A stretch of 64,000 bases of DNA. It comes from Azospirillum sp. B510. Lineage in GTDB: Bacteria > Pseudomonadota > Alphaproteobacteria > Azospirillales > Azospirillaceae. Of this stretch, positions 50,434-59,669 are shown piece by piece. Position numbers and translations under genes: made by a program. Position 1 is the first letter of the stretch. Each line of letters opens with the position of its first letter. The stretch is from contig NC_013854.1 in NCBI RefSeq assembly GCF_000010725.1, positions 3,247,396 through 3,311,395 on the forward strand. The letters run 5' to 3'. Under the pieces are notes generated by a model. It was not told the DNA's origin and made no database searches. It worked only from the letters and a program-made list of their open reading frames with translations.

Positions 50434-50961
50434 CTGTGGGGCCGGCTCAAGGTCTTTGCAGTAGAAATGTCCGGCAAGCGGCTTGCCCTGCACCAGCGCG
50501 TAGAAGGGATGGGTGCCCCAGCGCCTGAAGCCGAGCGATTCATAGAGCGCGATGGCCGCCTCCTGCGTTTCGCGGACGTCGAGGTTCAGCACCTTGAAAC
50601 CGACCGCGCGCGCTTCCTCCACCACCGCCTGGATCAGCCGGCGGGCGAGGCCGTGGCCGCGCGCCCAGGGGGCGACGAAGCTGGTGGTCAGCTGGGCGGC
50701 GTGGGCCTGCGCCTCGTTGTTGCGCGCCGGCTTGACCAGCTGGGCGGATCCGGCCACCACCCCATCCAGGCGGGCGATGAACAGCACGCGTTCCGGCACC
50801 ATCAGCACGCCCTTCCAGTAGCGCTCCATCACGTCGCGCGGCGGCGGCGCGACCCAGCCGAAGCCGCCGCCGGCGCGAATGGCGTCGTCGGCCGCGTCGC
50901 ACAGGTCGTGCAGGTCGGCGGTCTTCAGGGCATCCGCCTTGTCGATGGCGATCTCGGCCAT
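50419..50961 (-). CDS. GNAT family N-acetyltransferase within the his gene run
   Basis: A 180-residue GNAT protein: [18 protein letters not shown], the acetyl-CoA loop in [27 protein letters not shown] (RGHGLA), and [25 protein letters not shown]. The substrate is unknown. It lies between hisH (four bases away) and hisA (46 bases), all on one strand, so it is probably cotranscribed with histidine genes. Other alphaproteobacteria carry different small genes at this spot, so a direct role in histidine synthesis is doubtful. Confidence 0.92.
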   Translation of the reverse strand: MAEIAIDKADALKTADLHDLCDAADDAIRAGGGFGWVAPPPRDVMERYWKGVLMVPERVLFIARLDGVVAGSAQLVKPARNNEAQAHAAQLTTSFVAPWARGHGLARRLIQAVVEEARAVGFKVLNLDVRETQEAAIALYESLGFRRWGTHPFYALVQGKPLAGHFYCKDLEPAPQPPAQ

Positions 50962-50965
50962 CGGC

Positions 50966-51610
50966 TCAGACCTTCCAGCGCAGGAAATTGGCGATCAGCG
51001 CCAGACCGGTCGCCTGGCTCTTTTCCGGATGGAACTGGGTGCCGACCAGATTGTCGCGCCCGACCACCGCGGCGAAGGGCCCGCCGTAATCGGCCGAGGC
51101 GATCAGCATGGCGGGATCGGCCAGCCTGAACTGGTAGGAATGGACGAAATAGGCGTGCGCCCCCTCCGGCAACCCGGCCAGCACCGGATGCGGATGGCGG
51201 ACATTCAGCTCATTCCAGCCCATATGGGGGATCTTCAGGGCCGGATCCGCCGGCTCCAGCTTCACCACCTCGCCCGGAATCCAGCCCAGCCCCTCGGTCA
51301 CGCCATATTCGCGCCCGCGCTCGGCCATCAACTGCATGCCGACGCAGATGCCGAGGAAGGGACGGCCGCGGCGGTGCACCACCTCCTCCAGCGCCTCGAG
51401 CATGCCGGGAACCTCCGACAGGCCGCGCTTGCAGTCGGCGAAGGCGCCGACACCGGGCAGCACGATGCGGTCGGCATGGCGGACGGCATCGGCGTCGGAG
51501 GTGACGAGGACGGTGTAGGAGGCTTCGGCTTCGCCGGCCGCGCGCTCGATCGCCTTGGCGGCGGAGCGCAGGTTGCCGGAGCCGTAATCGATCAGCGCGA
51601 CCGTTTCCAT
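50966..51610 (-). CDS. hisH: Imidazole glycerol phosphate synthase subunit HisH
   Basis: HisH is the glutamine amidotransferase that feeds ammonia to HisF. The 214-residue class I domain begins [20 protein letters not shown], has the nucleophile cysteine in [15 protein letters not shown], and the His/Glu of the triad in [12 protein letters not shown]. The full length matches the family. It starts 57 bases after hisB across a G+C-rich hairpin. Confidence 0.98.
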   Translation of the reverse strand: METVALIDYGSGNLRSAAKAIERAAGEAEASYTVLVTSDADAVRHADRIVLPGVGAFADCKRGLSEVPGMLEALEEVVHRRGRPFLGICVGMQLMAERGREYGVTEGLGWIPGEVVKLEPADPALKIPHMGWNELNVRHPHPVLAGLPEGAHAYFVHSYQFRLADPAMLIASADYGGPFAAVVGRDNLVGTQFHPEKSQATGLALIANFLRWKV

Positions 51611-51633
51611 GGACGTGACAAACCTTCCGATAG

Positions 51634-51669
51634 GACGGCGGAGGGGGGGGGCTTCAACTCCCCGCCGTC
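51634..51669 (-). repeat. Hairpin with G9 tract between hisB and hisH
   Basis: GACGGCGG (51634-51641) and CCGCCGTC (51662-51669) form a perfect 8-bp stem that begins at the hisB stop codon. The loop holds nine G in a row (51643-51651, plus strand). It could act in RNA processing between the two genes; the homopolymer may be slippage-prone but lies outside coding sequence. Confidence 0.55.
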
Positions 51670-52291
51670 AGAGCGATCCGCCGAGCGTGCCCTTGGTGGA
51701 GGGCACGGCGTCGCGCTTGCGCGGGTCGATCTCCACCCCGGCGCGCAGCGCGCGGGCAAGCGCCTTGTAGCAGCTTTCCACGATGTGGTGATTGTTCTCG
51801 CCATACAGGTTTTCGACATGCAGCGTCACGCCGGCGGCCATGGCGAAGGCCTGGAACCATTCGCGGAACAGCTCGGTGTCGAAATCGCCGATCTTGTCGC
51901 GGGTGAAATTCACCTTCCAGATCAGGTAGGGCCGGTTGGAGAAGTCCAGCGCCACCCGCGTCAGCGTCTCGTCCATCGGGACATAGGAATGGCCGTAGCG
52001 CTGGATGCCCTTGCGGTCGCCCAGCGCCTTCGCCACCGCCATGCCGATGGCGATGCCGCTGTCCTCGGTGGTGTGGTGATAATCGATGTGCAGGTCGCCG
52101 TCGGCCAGCACCGTCAGGTCCATCAGGCTGTGGCGCGACAGCTGTTCCAGCATATGGTCGAGGAAGCCGATCCCCGTCTTGACGTCATAGACGCCGCTGC
52201 CGTCAAGGTTCAGCGAGACCCGGATCCGGGTCTCGGTGGTGTTCCGCTCGATCGAGGCGCGGCGGCCGCCGTTGATGGGGGTCTGGTCCAT
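51668..52291 (-). CDS. hisB: Imidazoleglycerol-phosphate dehydratase
   Basis: HisB dehydrates imidazole glycerol phosphate to imidazole acetol phosphate. The 207-residue single-function protein has the two manganese-binding histidine motifs: [14 protein letters not shown] with [18 protein letters not shown], and the second-half [23 protein letters not shown]. It is the first his gene of this run, transcribed divergently from the lipoprotein gene at 52427. I could not fix its promoter with confidence. Confidence 0.98.
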   Translation of the reverse strand: MDQTPINGGRRASIERNTTETRIRVSLNLDGSGVYDVKTGIGFLDHMLEQLSRHSLMDLTVLADGDLHIDYHHTTEDSGIAIGMAVAKALGDRKGIQRYGHSYVPMDETLTRVALDFSNRPYLIWKVNFTRDKIGDFDTELFREWFQAFAMAAGVTLHVENLYGENNHHIVESCYKALARALRAGVEIDPRKRDAVPSTKGTLGGSL

Positions 52292-52426
52292 GGCGGTTTT
52301 GTAGCAGGAAGCATCCGCACACGCCAGCATCCGGCACCAACAATGCGTGCCCTGTCCATTCCGGCGATTGTCCTGCGAAGGTGTGCGGGATAGACTTTTA
52401 TACAGCCATAACGTGCATATCCGCAT

Positions 52427-53992
52427 ATGACGAATCCTCTGCGCCCGGTCCTTCTTGCCGTTGCGCTGCTTCCCGGCCTGCTGGCGGCCGGCTGCGGCGG
52501 CCTGTCTCCCGCCCCGCCGCCGGTGAAGACGGCGCCGCCGGTCGCCGCCGGAACCACGGCGCCCGTCCGTTTCGGCGAGATGGCGATCGGGTCGATGCGG
52601 CGCGGGATGCAGATCGGCCGCTATGTCTGGGGCATCGACTGCGCCCCGCCCTACGACGATGTCTATTGGACCAGCGGCGTCAACATGCGGCGCGGCTCGA
52701 CCTTCGAGGAGCGCTTCAGCGAGGCGATGACCGCCGCCGGCTTCGACGTGGTCGGCCGGCCCGGCGGTCCCGACAGCCCGGACGGCAACCGCAGCCGCGC
52801 CCGCTTCACCATCCAGGGCGACCTGCGTGATGTCCGGCTGGAACTCTGCCACCGCATCAATTGGCTGACCGGCGGCGACAAGGGCAGTTCCGGCAGCGGC
52901 AGCGTGAAGGTCGAATGGACGGTCTACGACGCGCGCGGCGGCGGGCTGGTGCAGCGTCTCGTCACCACCGGCGCGGCGCGGCAGGAACGCGGCGTGCCGC
53001 AGGGCGACACCATGCTGATCGAGGAGGCCTTCGCCGCGGCGGTCGAGGCGCTCGCCGCCGATGGCGGCTTCCGCGCCCTGCTGTCGGGCGGCACTCCGCC
53101 CACCCCGGCCACGGCAGCGTTTCCCGAGGCCATGCCGGCCGGATCCGGCCCCATCACGCTGTCACCGGCGGTTCAGTCGATTGCCCCCGCCCCTGCCCCC
53201 GCCCCGGCCACGGCCGCCATGCCCGCGCCGGCCGCCGGGAGCCGTTTGCCGCTGCGCATGGGGGCCGGATCCGGCCGCATCACGGCGGCGCGGATCGCGG
53301 TCGGCGGTGGGCATGGGCTGGTGATCGGGGAGACCGATGTGGCGGGCGAAGTCCAGGCGGTGCTGCTGGCTCCCCTGCCCGGATCCGACCCCACCGTCAC
53401 GGTGCGGCCGGCCCGTGGGGTGGAGTTGACCGGCTGGGTGGTCGGGCGCGACGCGGCCGGCGGCTTCGCCCTGGTCCGGGTGCCGGCCCGGCTCCCCGCC
53501 CTGCCCGTCCGCATCGCAACCCCACGCGTCAGCGACCCGGTGCGGGCGGTGCCCGGTGGGCGCGGACAGGAGATCGCCGGCATCGTCGGCGGCATCATCG
53601 GTGGTCCGCCGGCCGGCGAACCACCGGGCACCGACCGCGCGGGCCCGCTGATCCAGGCGGATCTGGGCGCCGCCGCGCTGTTCACAGCGGTGACGGAGGC
53701 CGGCGACCCGCTGCTGGATGAAAGCGGCGCGCTGATCGGTGTGGCGCCGTCGGCCGGGCGTTCCGTCACCACCCCGGCCGGGCTGGTGGAGTTCCTGGCG
53801 ATCGGCCCATTGCTCGACCGGCTGGGGGCGGATCCGGCGGGACCTGTCCCCACTTCCACCACATCCACTGCCCGGCCCAAACCCGGCAAGGCGCGTCGCG
53901 ACGGGACCGGCACTTCACCGGACTGGGCCGATTGGGAGGACGAGGCGCCGCAGGGCGAGACGCTTGACGGCGACCGCACCCCTCCCACATAG
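52427..53992 (+). CDS. Lipoprotein with a degenerate trypsin-like domain
   Basis: A 521-residue protein with a lipoprotein signal (lipobox LAAGC, lipidated C23). Residues about 45-225 form a domain of unknown type ([23 protein letters not shown]...[18 protein letters not shown]). After a Pro/Ala-rich linker, residues about 275-450 follow the trypsin-like fold: [35 protein letters not shown], and [14 protein letters not shown]. Where catalytic proteases have His, Asp and Ser I see no His, Gly346 and Ala425, so it is probably a pseudoprotease. The C-terminal tail is disordered. It diverges from hisB and precedes hslVU. Confidence 0.75.
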   Translation: MTNPLRPVLLAVALLPGLLAAGCGGLSPAPPPVKTAPPVAAGTTAPVRFGEMAIGSMRRGMQIGRYVWGIDCAPPYDDVYWTSGVNMRRGSTFEERFSEAMTAAGFDVVGRPGGPDSPDGNRSRARFTIQGDLRDVRLELCHRINWLTGGDKGSSGSGSVKVEWTVYDARGGGLVQRLVTTGAARQERGVPQGDTMLIEEAFAAAVEALAADGGFRALLSGGTPPTPATAAFPEAMPAGSGPITLSPAVQSIAPAPAPAPATAAMPAPAAGSRLPLRMGAGSGRITAARIAVGGGHGLVIGETDVAGEVQAVLLAPLPGSDPTVTVRPARGVELTGWVVGRDAAGGFALVRVPARLPALPVRIATPRVSDPVRAVPGGRGQEIAGIVGGIIGGPPAGEPPGTDRAGPLIQADLGAAALFTAVTEAGDPLLDESGALIGVAPSAGRSVTTPAGLVEFLAIGPLLDRLGADPAGPVPTSTTSTARPKPGKARRDGTGTSPDWADWEDEAPQGETLDGDRTPPT

Positions 53993-54118
53993 ACCGGATG
54001 TCCCGCCGCCACGCCCATGGGGGCTCGAGAGATGCGTCATCCGCATCGGTGCGGCATCGTTGGGGGTGGCGGGCGGCTTTCCTTTTTTCAACCTTTCCTT
54101 TTCCAACATGGTTTCCGC

Positions 54119-54682
54119 ATGACCTACCCAGCGTCCAATCCACATGATCCCATCCAGTGGCACGGCACCACCATCCTCTCCGTGCGCAAGAACGGTCAGG
54201 TGGTGATCGCCGGCGACGGGCAGGTCTCGGTCGGCCCGACGGTTATGAAGGCCAACGCGCGCAAGGTCCGCTGGCTGGCCGGCGGCACGGTGATGGCGGG
54301 CTTCGCCGGCGCCACCGCAGACGCGATGACCCTGTTCGAGCGGCTGGAGGGCAAGCTGGAGCAATATCCCGGCCAGCTGACCCGCGCCTGCGTGGAGATG
54401 GCCAAGGATTGGCGCACCGACCGTTACCTGCGCCGGCTGGAGGCGATGATGGCGGTGGCCGACAAGAGCGTCAGCCTGGTGCTGACCGGGAACGGCGACG
54501 TGCTGGAGCCGGAGGACGGGTTGATCGGCATCGGCTCCGGCGGCTCCTACGCCCTGTCGGCGGCGCGCGCGCTGATCGACATCGACGGGATGGAGGCGGA
54601 GGCGGTGGCGCGCAAGGCGATGAAAATCGCCGCCGGCATCTGCGTCTACACCAACGAAAACGTCACCCTGGAAAAGCTGTGA
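54119..54682 (+). CDS. hslV: ATP-dependent protease subunit HslV
   Basis: HslV is the threonine protease of the HslUV (ClpQY) complex that degrades unfolded proteins. The 187-residue protein has a short propeptide of 16 residues; cleavage before T17 in [22 protein letters not shown] exposes the catalytic threonine. Other landmarks are [12 protein letters not shown] and [18 protein letters not shown]. This propeptide form is common in alphaproteobacteria, whereas E. coli HslV loses only Met. hslU follows after five bases. Confidence 0.97.
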   Translation: MTYPASNPHDPIQWHGTTILSVRKNGQVVIAGDGQVSVGPTVMKANARKVRWLAGGTVMAGFAGATADAMTLFERLEGKLEQYPGQLTRACVEMAKDWRTDRYLRRLEAMMAVADKSVSLVLTGNGDVLEPEDGLIGIGSGGSYALSAARALIDIDGMEAEAVARKAMKIAAGICVYTNENVTLEKL

Positions 54683-54687
54683 GCGTC

Positions 54688-56028
54688 ATGACCAGCCCGA
54701 CCGTCTCCCCCGACACCGCCGCCTTCAGCCCGCGCGAGATCGTCTCCGAACTCGACCGCTACATCGTCGGCCAGAATGAAGCCAAGCGCGCCGTCGCCAT
54801 CGCGCTGCGCAACCGCTGGCGCCGGCAGCAGCTGCCCGACGGGCTGCGCGAGGAGGTGTTGCCGAAGAACATCCTGATGATCGGCCCGACCGGCGTCGGC
54901 AAGACCGAGATCGCCCGCCGCCTCGCCCGGCTGGCCCAGGCCCCCTTCCTGAAGGTGGAGGCGACCAAATTCACCGAGGTCGGCTATGTCGGCCGCGATG
55001 TCGAGCAGATCGTCCGCGACCTGGTGGAGGCCGCCATCGGCCTGACCCGCGAGCGCCTGCGCAAGGAGGTCGCCGCCAAGGCCGAGCTGCGGGCGGAGGA
55101 ACGGGTGCTCGACGCGCTGTGCGGCGACAGCGCCAGTGCCGAGACGCGGGCCAAGTTCCGCAAGATGCTGCGCGAAGGCACGCTGAACGACAAGGAGATC
55201 GAAATCCAGGTCGCCGACACCGGGGCCCCGGCCGGCATGCCGACCTTCGACATTCCCGGCGTGCCGGGCGGCCAGATGGGCATGCTGAACCTGAACGACA
55301 TGTTCGGCAAGATGATGGGTGGCCGCACCAAGACCCGCCGCATGACGGTTTCCGAAAGCCACGGCGTGCTGATGGCCGAGGAATCCGACAAGCTGCTGGA
55401 CCAGGAGAAGGTGGTGGCGGAGGCGATCCGCGCCGTCGAGCAGAACGGCATCGTCTTCCTCGACGAGATCGACAAGATCTCCGCCCGCTCCGATGCCCGT
55501 GGCGCCGATGTCAGCCGCGAGGGCGTGCAGCGCGATCTGCTGCCGCTGATCGAGGGCACCACCGTCTCGACCAAGCATGGGTCGGTCAAGACCGACCATA
55601 TCCTGTTCATCGCGTCGGGCGCCTTCCATGTCGCCAAGCCGTCCGACCTGCTGCCGGAGCTGCAAGGCCGCCTGCCGATCCGGGTCGAGCTGAAGGCGCT
55701 GAGCCAGGACGACTTCAAGCGCATCCTGACCGAGCCGGAAGCCAGCCTGATCCGCCAGTACAAGGCGCTGATGAAGACGGAGGAGGTCGATCTGGTCTTC
55801 ACCGACGACAGCATCGACGAGCTGGCCCGGCTGGCGGCGGAGATCAACAGCTCGGTCGAGAATATCGGGGCGCGGCGCCTGCACACGGTGCTGGAGCGCC
55901 TGCTGGAGGAGATCAGCTTCGCCGCCAGCGACCGCGCCGGCGAGACCGTCACCATCGATGCCGCCCTGGTCCGCGAGCGGGTCGGCGGGCTGGCGAAGAA
56001 CGCGGATTTGTCGAAGTTCATCCTGTGA
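54688..56028 (+). CDS. hslU: ATP-dependent protease ATPase subunit HslU
   Basis: HslU is the AAA+ unfoldase that feeds HslV. The 446-residue protein has the sensing start [34 protein letters not shown], Walker [16 protein letters not shown], the pore motif region [10 protein letters not shown], Walker [11 protein letters not shown], and the C-terminal ending [11 protein letters not shown] that docks into HslV. The start is ATG 54688. A hairpin and a parS-like site lie between it and convergent mltA. Confidence 0.98.
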   Translation: MTSPTVSPDTAAFSPREIVSELDRYIVGQNEAKRAVAIALRNRWRRQQLPDGLREEVLPKNILMIGPTGVGKTEIARRLARLAQAPFLKVEATKFTEVGYVGRDVEQIVRDLVEAAIGLTRERLRKEVAAKAELRAEERVLDALCGDSASAETRAKFRKMLREGTLNDKEIEIQVADTGAPAGMPTFDIPGVPGGQMGMLNLNDMFGKMMGGRTKTRRMTVSESHGVLMAEESDKLLDQEKVVAEAIRAVEQNGIVFLDEIDKISARSDARGADVSREGVQRDLLPLIEGTTVSTKHGSVKTDHILFIASGAFHVAKPSDLLPELQGRLPIRVELKALSQDDFKRILTEPEASLIRQYKALMKTEEVDLVFTDDSIDELARLAAEINSSVENIGARRLHTVLERLLEEISFAASDRAGETVTIDAALVRERVGGLAKNADLSKFIL

Positions 56029-56034
56029 GGGAGT

Positions 56035-56059
56035 GGGGGGCTCGCTTCGCGTGCCCCCC
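56035..56059. terminator. Hairpin between hslU and mltA
   Basis: GGGGGGC (56035-56041) pairs with GCCCCCC (56053-56059), enclosing CGC/GCG. It follows the hslU stop by six bases, between convergent genes, and no T-run follows. It probably helps end transcription from one or both sides. Confidence 0.5.
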
Positions 56060-56061
56060 CC

Positions 56062-56077
56062 CGCTTCACGTGAAACA
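56062..56077. promoter_or_regulatory. Candidate parS (ParB-binding) site 2
   Basis: CGCTTCACGTGAAACA matches the parS consensus TGTTTCACGTGAAACA at 14 of 16 positions, with both mismatches in the left arm. It lies in the short gap between convergent hslU and mltA, where no coding constraint explains it. Confidence 0.7.
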
Positions 56078-56095
56078 CTCCCCCTTGCCGTCCCC

Positions 56096-57313
56096 CTACC
56101 CGCCCGCCACCACCTTCACGCTCTTCGGCAGCAGCAGCGTATAGGTCCCGCGGCTCTTCATCACCCCGGCCCGGCGCTCCGCCTCCGGCCCATGGCCCCA
56201 GAAGATGTCGCCGCGCACCGGGCCGCGGATCGCCCCGCCGGTGTCCTGCGCGACCAGCAGCCGTCGCAGCCGCTGCCCGGCATCGACCGGGTCCTCGGCA
56301 TCCAGCCACACCGGCACGCCATAGGGCATGAATTTGGAATCCACCGCCAGGCTGCGGCCAGGGGTCAGCGCCACGCCCTGGGCGCCGTTGGGACCGTCGC
56401 CGGTCAGCGGCTGGAAGAAGACATAGGACGGGTTGAGGTTCATCACCGCCGCCGCCTGATCGGGATGGGCGGCCAGCCAGTCGCGGATGGTCTGAAGCGA
56501 CACCTGTTCCCGCTTCAATTCACCGCGATCGATCAACTCCTTGCCGATGGCCACATATTTGTGGCCGTTCTGGCCGGCATAGCCGACGCGCAGTTCGCCG
56601 CCCTCCGCCAGCCGGATCCGCCCCGACCCTTGGATTTGCAGGAAGAAGGCGCCGATCGGGTCCCTTACCCAGACCAGTTCCAGTCCCTTGCCCTTGAGCG
56701 AGCCGGCGACGATGGCGGCACGATCCTCGTAAGGCTTCAGCTTGCCGTCGACCACCCGGCCGGCGGTGCGCTCCCCCTTCCAGCGGTCGGCGAAGTCGCC
56801 GAGATCGACCATCACCAGATCGGGCGGCCGGCGGTAGAGCGGCACCGGATAGGCCGGATCCGGCCGCCGGCTGCCCTCCAGCTCGGCCTCGTAATAGCCG
56901 GTGAACAACCCCTCGCGCGTGCCGTTGTTGCCGGCGGCATAGGGGATGAAGCTGGCCTCGAAGAAGGCGCGGGCGGCGGCATCGTCGCCCGGCGGCAGAT
57001 CCGCCAGACGGGCGCAAGGGCCCTGCCAGTCGCCGATGCTGCCCGCCACCCCGTTCGGCCCGACCGGCTGGTCCGCCGGCTGGGTCTTGAACCGGGCGCA
57101 GGACCGGGCGAGCGCCGGCACCGCCTGGGCCACCGGATCCGTCCGCCAGCCCGGCAGGTCGCCGAAGGTCAGCGGCGCCAGGGTCAGGGCGTCGGGCGGC
57201 GGCTTCGCCTCCTCCTTCGGGGTACAGGCCGAAAACAGCAACGCCACCGCCCCGAGGAGGGCGGTGGCGTTGAAACCACGGGCGCTGAAACCGGTACGGT
57301 CGCGGAAAACCAT
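56096..57313 (-). CDS. mltA: Membrane-bound lytic murein transglycosylase A
   Basis: MltA cleaves peptidoglycan glycan strands, forming 1,6-anhydromuropeptides. The 405-residue protein is a lipoprotein (LLFSAC, lipidated C30) with the MltA domain (about 115-290: FEASFIPYAAGNNGTREGLFTGYYEAELEGS, IGAFFLQIQGSGRI) and a C-terminal 3D domain (about 305-390) with the Asp-rich signature AVDSKFMPYGVPVWL and LVAQDTGGAIRGPVRGDIFWG. The ATG at 57313 starts the signal peptide. It follows the Tim44-like gene closely and is probably in one operon with it. Confidence 0.96.
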   Translation of the reverse strand: MVFRDRTGFSARGFNATALLGAVALLFSACTPKEEAKPPPDALTLAPLTFGDLPGWRTDPVAQAVPALARSCARFKTQPADQPVGPNGVAGSIGDWQGPCARLADLPPGDDAAARAFFEASFIPYAAGNNGTREGLFTGYYEAELEGSRRPDPAYPVPLYRRPPDLVMVDLGDFADRWKGERTAGRVVDGKLKPYEDRAAIVAGSLKGKGLELVWVRDPIGAFFLQIQGSGRIRLAEGGELRVGYAGQNGHKYVAIGKELIDRGELKREQVSLQTIRDWLAAHPDQAAAVMNLNPSYVFFQPLTGDGPNGAQGVALTPGRSLAVDSKFMPYGVPVWLDAEDPVDAGQRLRRLLVAQDTGGAIRGPVRGDIFWGHGPEAERRAGVMKSRGTYTLLLPKSVKVVAGG

Positions 57314-57329
57314 TTTCAGTGGCCGTCCA

Positions 57330-58028
57330 TCACTGGACGGGCCGCACCTCGACCAGCGCCCAGTTCGGATCGCGGGAGCGCAGATCGCGGGCGAAGGTCC
57401 AGACGTCGGTGTTCTCGACCAGCGCCTTGGGATCGCCATCGACAACGGCGCCGTTGCGGTCGCGCACCACATTCACCTGATCGGAGACCAGACGCACGGT
57501 GACGCGGGCGGTGCGGCCGGCGTCCAGCTTGGCCTCCACCACCTCGGCCTCGCGCACCTGTTCGATGCGGGTCTCATGCTGCTCGCCGGCGGCCTGACGA
57601 TCGCGGATGACGCGGGCGAAACCGTCATAGACATCGTCGGCCAACAACGGGCGCAGCGTCGCGGTGTCGCCACGGGCGAAGGCATCGACGATCATGGCGA
57701 AGGCGGCCTTGGCACCGTCCAGGAAATGTTTCTCGTCGAAGGTCGGATCAGCGGCGCGGATCTGGTCGATGGAGGCGGCCAGCGACAGCGGCTCGTCCGA
57801 GGCCATCACGTCCTGGCCGGGTGCGGCATCGGGACGCGGCTGGTTGCGCTGCGGCAGGCTCACGACATTGTCGGGCTTCGCAGCACCCGGAGCGGCGCTG
57901 AAGGGGTTGGGACGCTGCCGCTCCTCCCCGGTCCGGCGGCCGAGAACGCTGCGCAGCCGATAGACGAGGAAGGCCGCGATCATCGCGAAGATCACGATCT
58001 CGATGAACACGAACCCGTCTCCCATCAT
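57330..58028 (-). CDS. Tim44-like domain membrane protein
   Basis: A 232-residue protein with one N-terminal membrane helix (about 6-24), a Pro/Arg-rich linker, and a Tim44/Tim44-like domain (about 85-232: FDEKHFLDGAKAAFAMIVDAFARGDTATLRPLLADDVYDGFARVI...TDVWTFARDLRSRDPNWALVEV). Alphaproteobacterial members (TimA) are relatives of the mitochondrial import factor Tim44; the bacterial role is not settled. Two ATGs stand at 58028 and 58025 behind GGAAGGAA. It lies just before mltA and diverges from fxsA and secB, a common alphaproteobacterial arrangement. Confidence 0.92.
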   Translation of the reverse strand: MMGDGFVFIEIVIFAMIAAFLVYRLRSVLGRRTGEERQRPNPFSAAPGAAKPDNVVSLPQRNQPRPDAAPGQDVMASDEPLSLAASIDQIRAADPTFDEKHFLDGAKAAFAMIVDAFARGDTATLRPLLADDVYDGFARVIRDRQAAGEQHETRIEQVREAEVVEAKLDAGRTARVTVRLVSDQVNVVRDRNGAVVDGDPKALVENTDVWTFARDLRSRDPNWALVEVRPVQ

Positions 58029-58263
58029 CCGTTCCTTCCAAAACGACGTGTCATGAAGCCTGTGCCGGAGGCGAATGGCCGGCATATCCGGCCCGCCCCT
58101 GGACCTTGCGGCCCGGCGGCATTACGTGTTGCCTGCCCGCCAATACCAACCGACGAACAACCGTCTACCGGACCAGGCGTCTACCGGATCAGGCCGCCGG
58201 TGTTTGACCGGACGACCTATCCAAACCTAGATAGGGGCAGCGAGCCCGAAGAGCAAGGACACC

Positions 58264-58866
58264 ATGAATCCCCTGCTGTTGATCCTTCTTCTGCCGATCC
58301 TGGAGATCGTCGGATTCATCCAGGTCGGCGACTGGATCGGCGCCGGGCCGACCATCGGGTTGCTGATCCTGTCGGCGGTGGTGGGCACGCTGCTGGTCCG
58401 CCACCAGGGGCTGGCGGCGCTGACCCGCGCCCAAGCGGCGGCGGCACGGGGCGAGGCGCCGATCGGCACCGTGCTGGACGGCTTCTGCGCCGTGCTGGCC
58501 GGCATCCTGCTGATCATCCCCGGATTCCTGACCGATATCCTCGGCATCATCCTGCTGATCCGGCCGCTGCGCCGGGGCATCGGCCGCTGGCTGTTCGGCC
58601 GGCTGGGGGCCGGGATACCGGTCTTCACCACCACGGCCGGCGGCGTCGGTGGAGCCGGGGGCCAGGGATTCGGGGGCCAGGGATTCGGCACCGCCGATTT
58701 CGGTACCGAAGCTTCCCGCCGCGCCGATGACCCGTTCCGGCCCGCTCCCGGCGTGATCGACGGCGATTACCGCGACGTCACGCCGGCAGAAAAAACCGAC
58801 GGGGGCGAGGCGCCCCGGCTGACCGATTCCCAATGGGGCAAGCACCGCCCGGATGAGCGGCGCTGA
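58264..58866 (+). CDS. fxsA: FxsA family membrane protein
   Basis: FxsA is a small inner-membrane protein first linked to exclusion of phage T7 by the F plasmid. The 200-residue protein shows the family pattern: LLILLLPILEIVGFIQVGDWIGAGPTIGLLILSAVVGTLLVRHQG, then DGFCAVLAGILLIIPGFLTDILGIILLIRPLR. The C-terminal 75 residues are Gly-rich and include the doubled segment GGQGFGGQGFG, then acidic. It is close to secB and diverges from the Tim44-like gene. Confidence 0.93.
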   Translation: MNPLLLILLLPILEIVGFIQVGDWIGAGPTIGLLILSAVVGTLLVRHQGLAALTRAQAAAARGEAPIGTVLDGFCAVLAGILLIIPGFLTDILGIILLIRPLRRGIGRWLFGRLGAGIPVFTTTAGGVGGAGGQGFGGQGFGTADFGTEASRRADDPFRPAPGVIDGDYRDVTPAEKTDGGEAPRLTDSQWGKHRPDERR

Positions 58867-59050
58867 CCGGCCGGCGGGCCGGCGGTTTCCGTTGGCAGGA
58901 CGCCCGATCCATGATAGCCAGCCCCCTGGGCGAAGGCACAACCGTCGCGAACCAAATCCCGTCATCCAACATCCGTGCCGGCCCGCCTCCCCCGCCCTGT
59001 CCCAAGCCGGGACCGGGGCCGGAAACGGAGCCGGCGATTAGGAGTCCGTT

Positions 59051-59536
59051 ATGTCCGATCAGATGAGCAACGGCGCCGAGCAGCAGCAGACGTCCTCGCT
59101 GCCGATGCATGTCCTCGCGCAGTATGTGAAGGACTTCTCGTTCGAGAACCCCAACGCCCCGCAGAGCCTGCTGCCCAACCAGCCGCAGCCGCAGGTCAAC
59201 ATCGGCGTCGACGTCCAGGGCCAGAAGGTCGGCGACGACATCTATGAGCTGACGCTGAACCTGCGCTGCGAGGCCCGTCAGGGCGAGTCCGTCGCCTTCC
59301 TGGTCGAGCTGGCCTACGGCGCGCTGTTCCAGTTCCCCGGCCTGCCGGAGGAGCATCACCGCCCGGTGCTGATGATCGAAGGCGCCCGGATGATCTTCCC
59401 GTTCGCCCGCGCCATCATCTCCAGCGCGACCCGCGAAGGCGGCTTCCCGCCGCTGATGATCAACCCGATCGACTTCGCCGAGCTGTATCACCGCCAGTCG
59501 GCGGAGCAGGCCGCGCCGCAGCAGCCCCCGTTCTGA
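59051..59536 (+). CDS. secB: Protein-export chaperone SecB
   Basis: SecB keeps secretory proteins unfolded and passes them to SecA. The 161-residue protein has LAQYVKDFSFENPNAPQSLL, VNIGVDVQGQKVGDDIYELTLNLRCEAR and the conserved FPFARAIISSATREGGFPPLMINPIDFAELY. AGGAG precedes the ATG. A strong bidirectional terminator separates it from convergent rho. Confidence 0.97.
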   Translation: MSDQMSNGAEQQQTSSLPMHVLAQYVKDFSFENPNAPQSLLPNQPQPQVNIGVDVQGQKVGDDIYELTLNLRCEARQGESVAFLVELAYGALFQFPGLPEEHHRPVLMIEGARMIFPFARAIISSATREGGFPPLMINPIDFAELYHRQSAEQAAPQQPPF

Positions 59537-59574
59537 TCCGCCCGTTCTGATTCGACGGATCGGAACCTATAAGG

Positions 59575-59610
59575 AAAAGGGCGGGTGACCGAAAGGTCCC
59601 CGCCCTTTTT
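59575..59610. terminator. Bidirectional Rho-independent terminator between secB and rho
   Basis: AAAAGGGCGG (59575-59584) pairs with CCGCCCTTTT (59600-59609), and GACC-GAAA-GGTC forms the inner tip. T-runs are present on both strands, fitting its place between convergent genes. Confidence 0.88.
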
Positions 59611-59669
59611 CCATGCCGTTCTTTCCATGCCGCCCCCTCCCGCAGGAGAGGGCGGATCCAGCAGAACGC

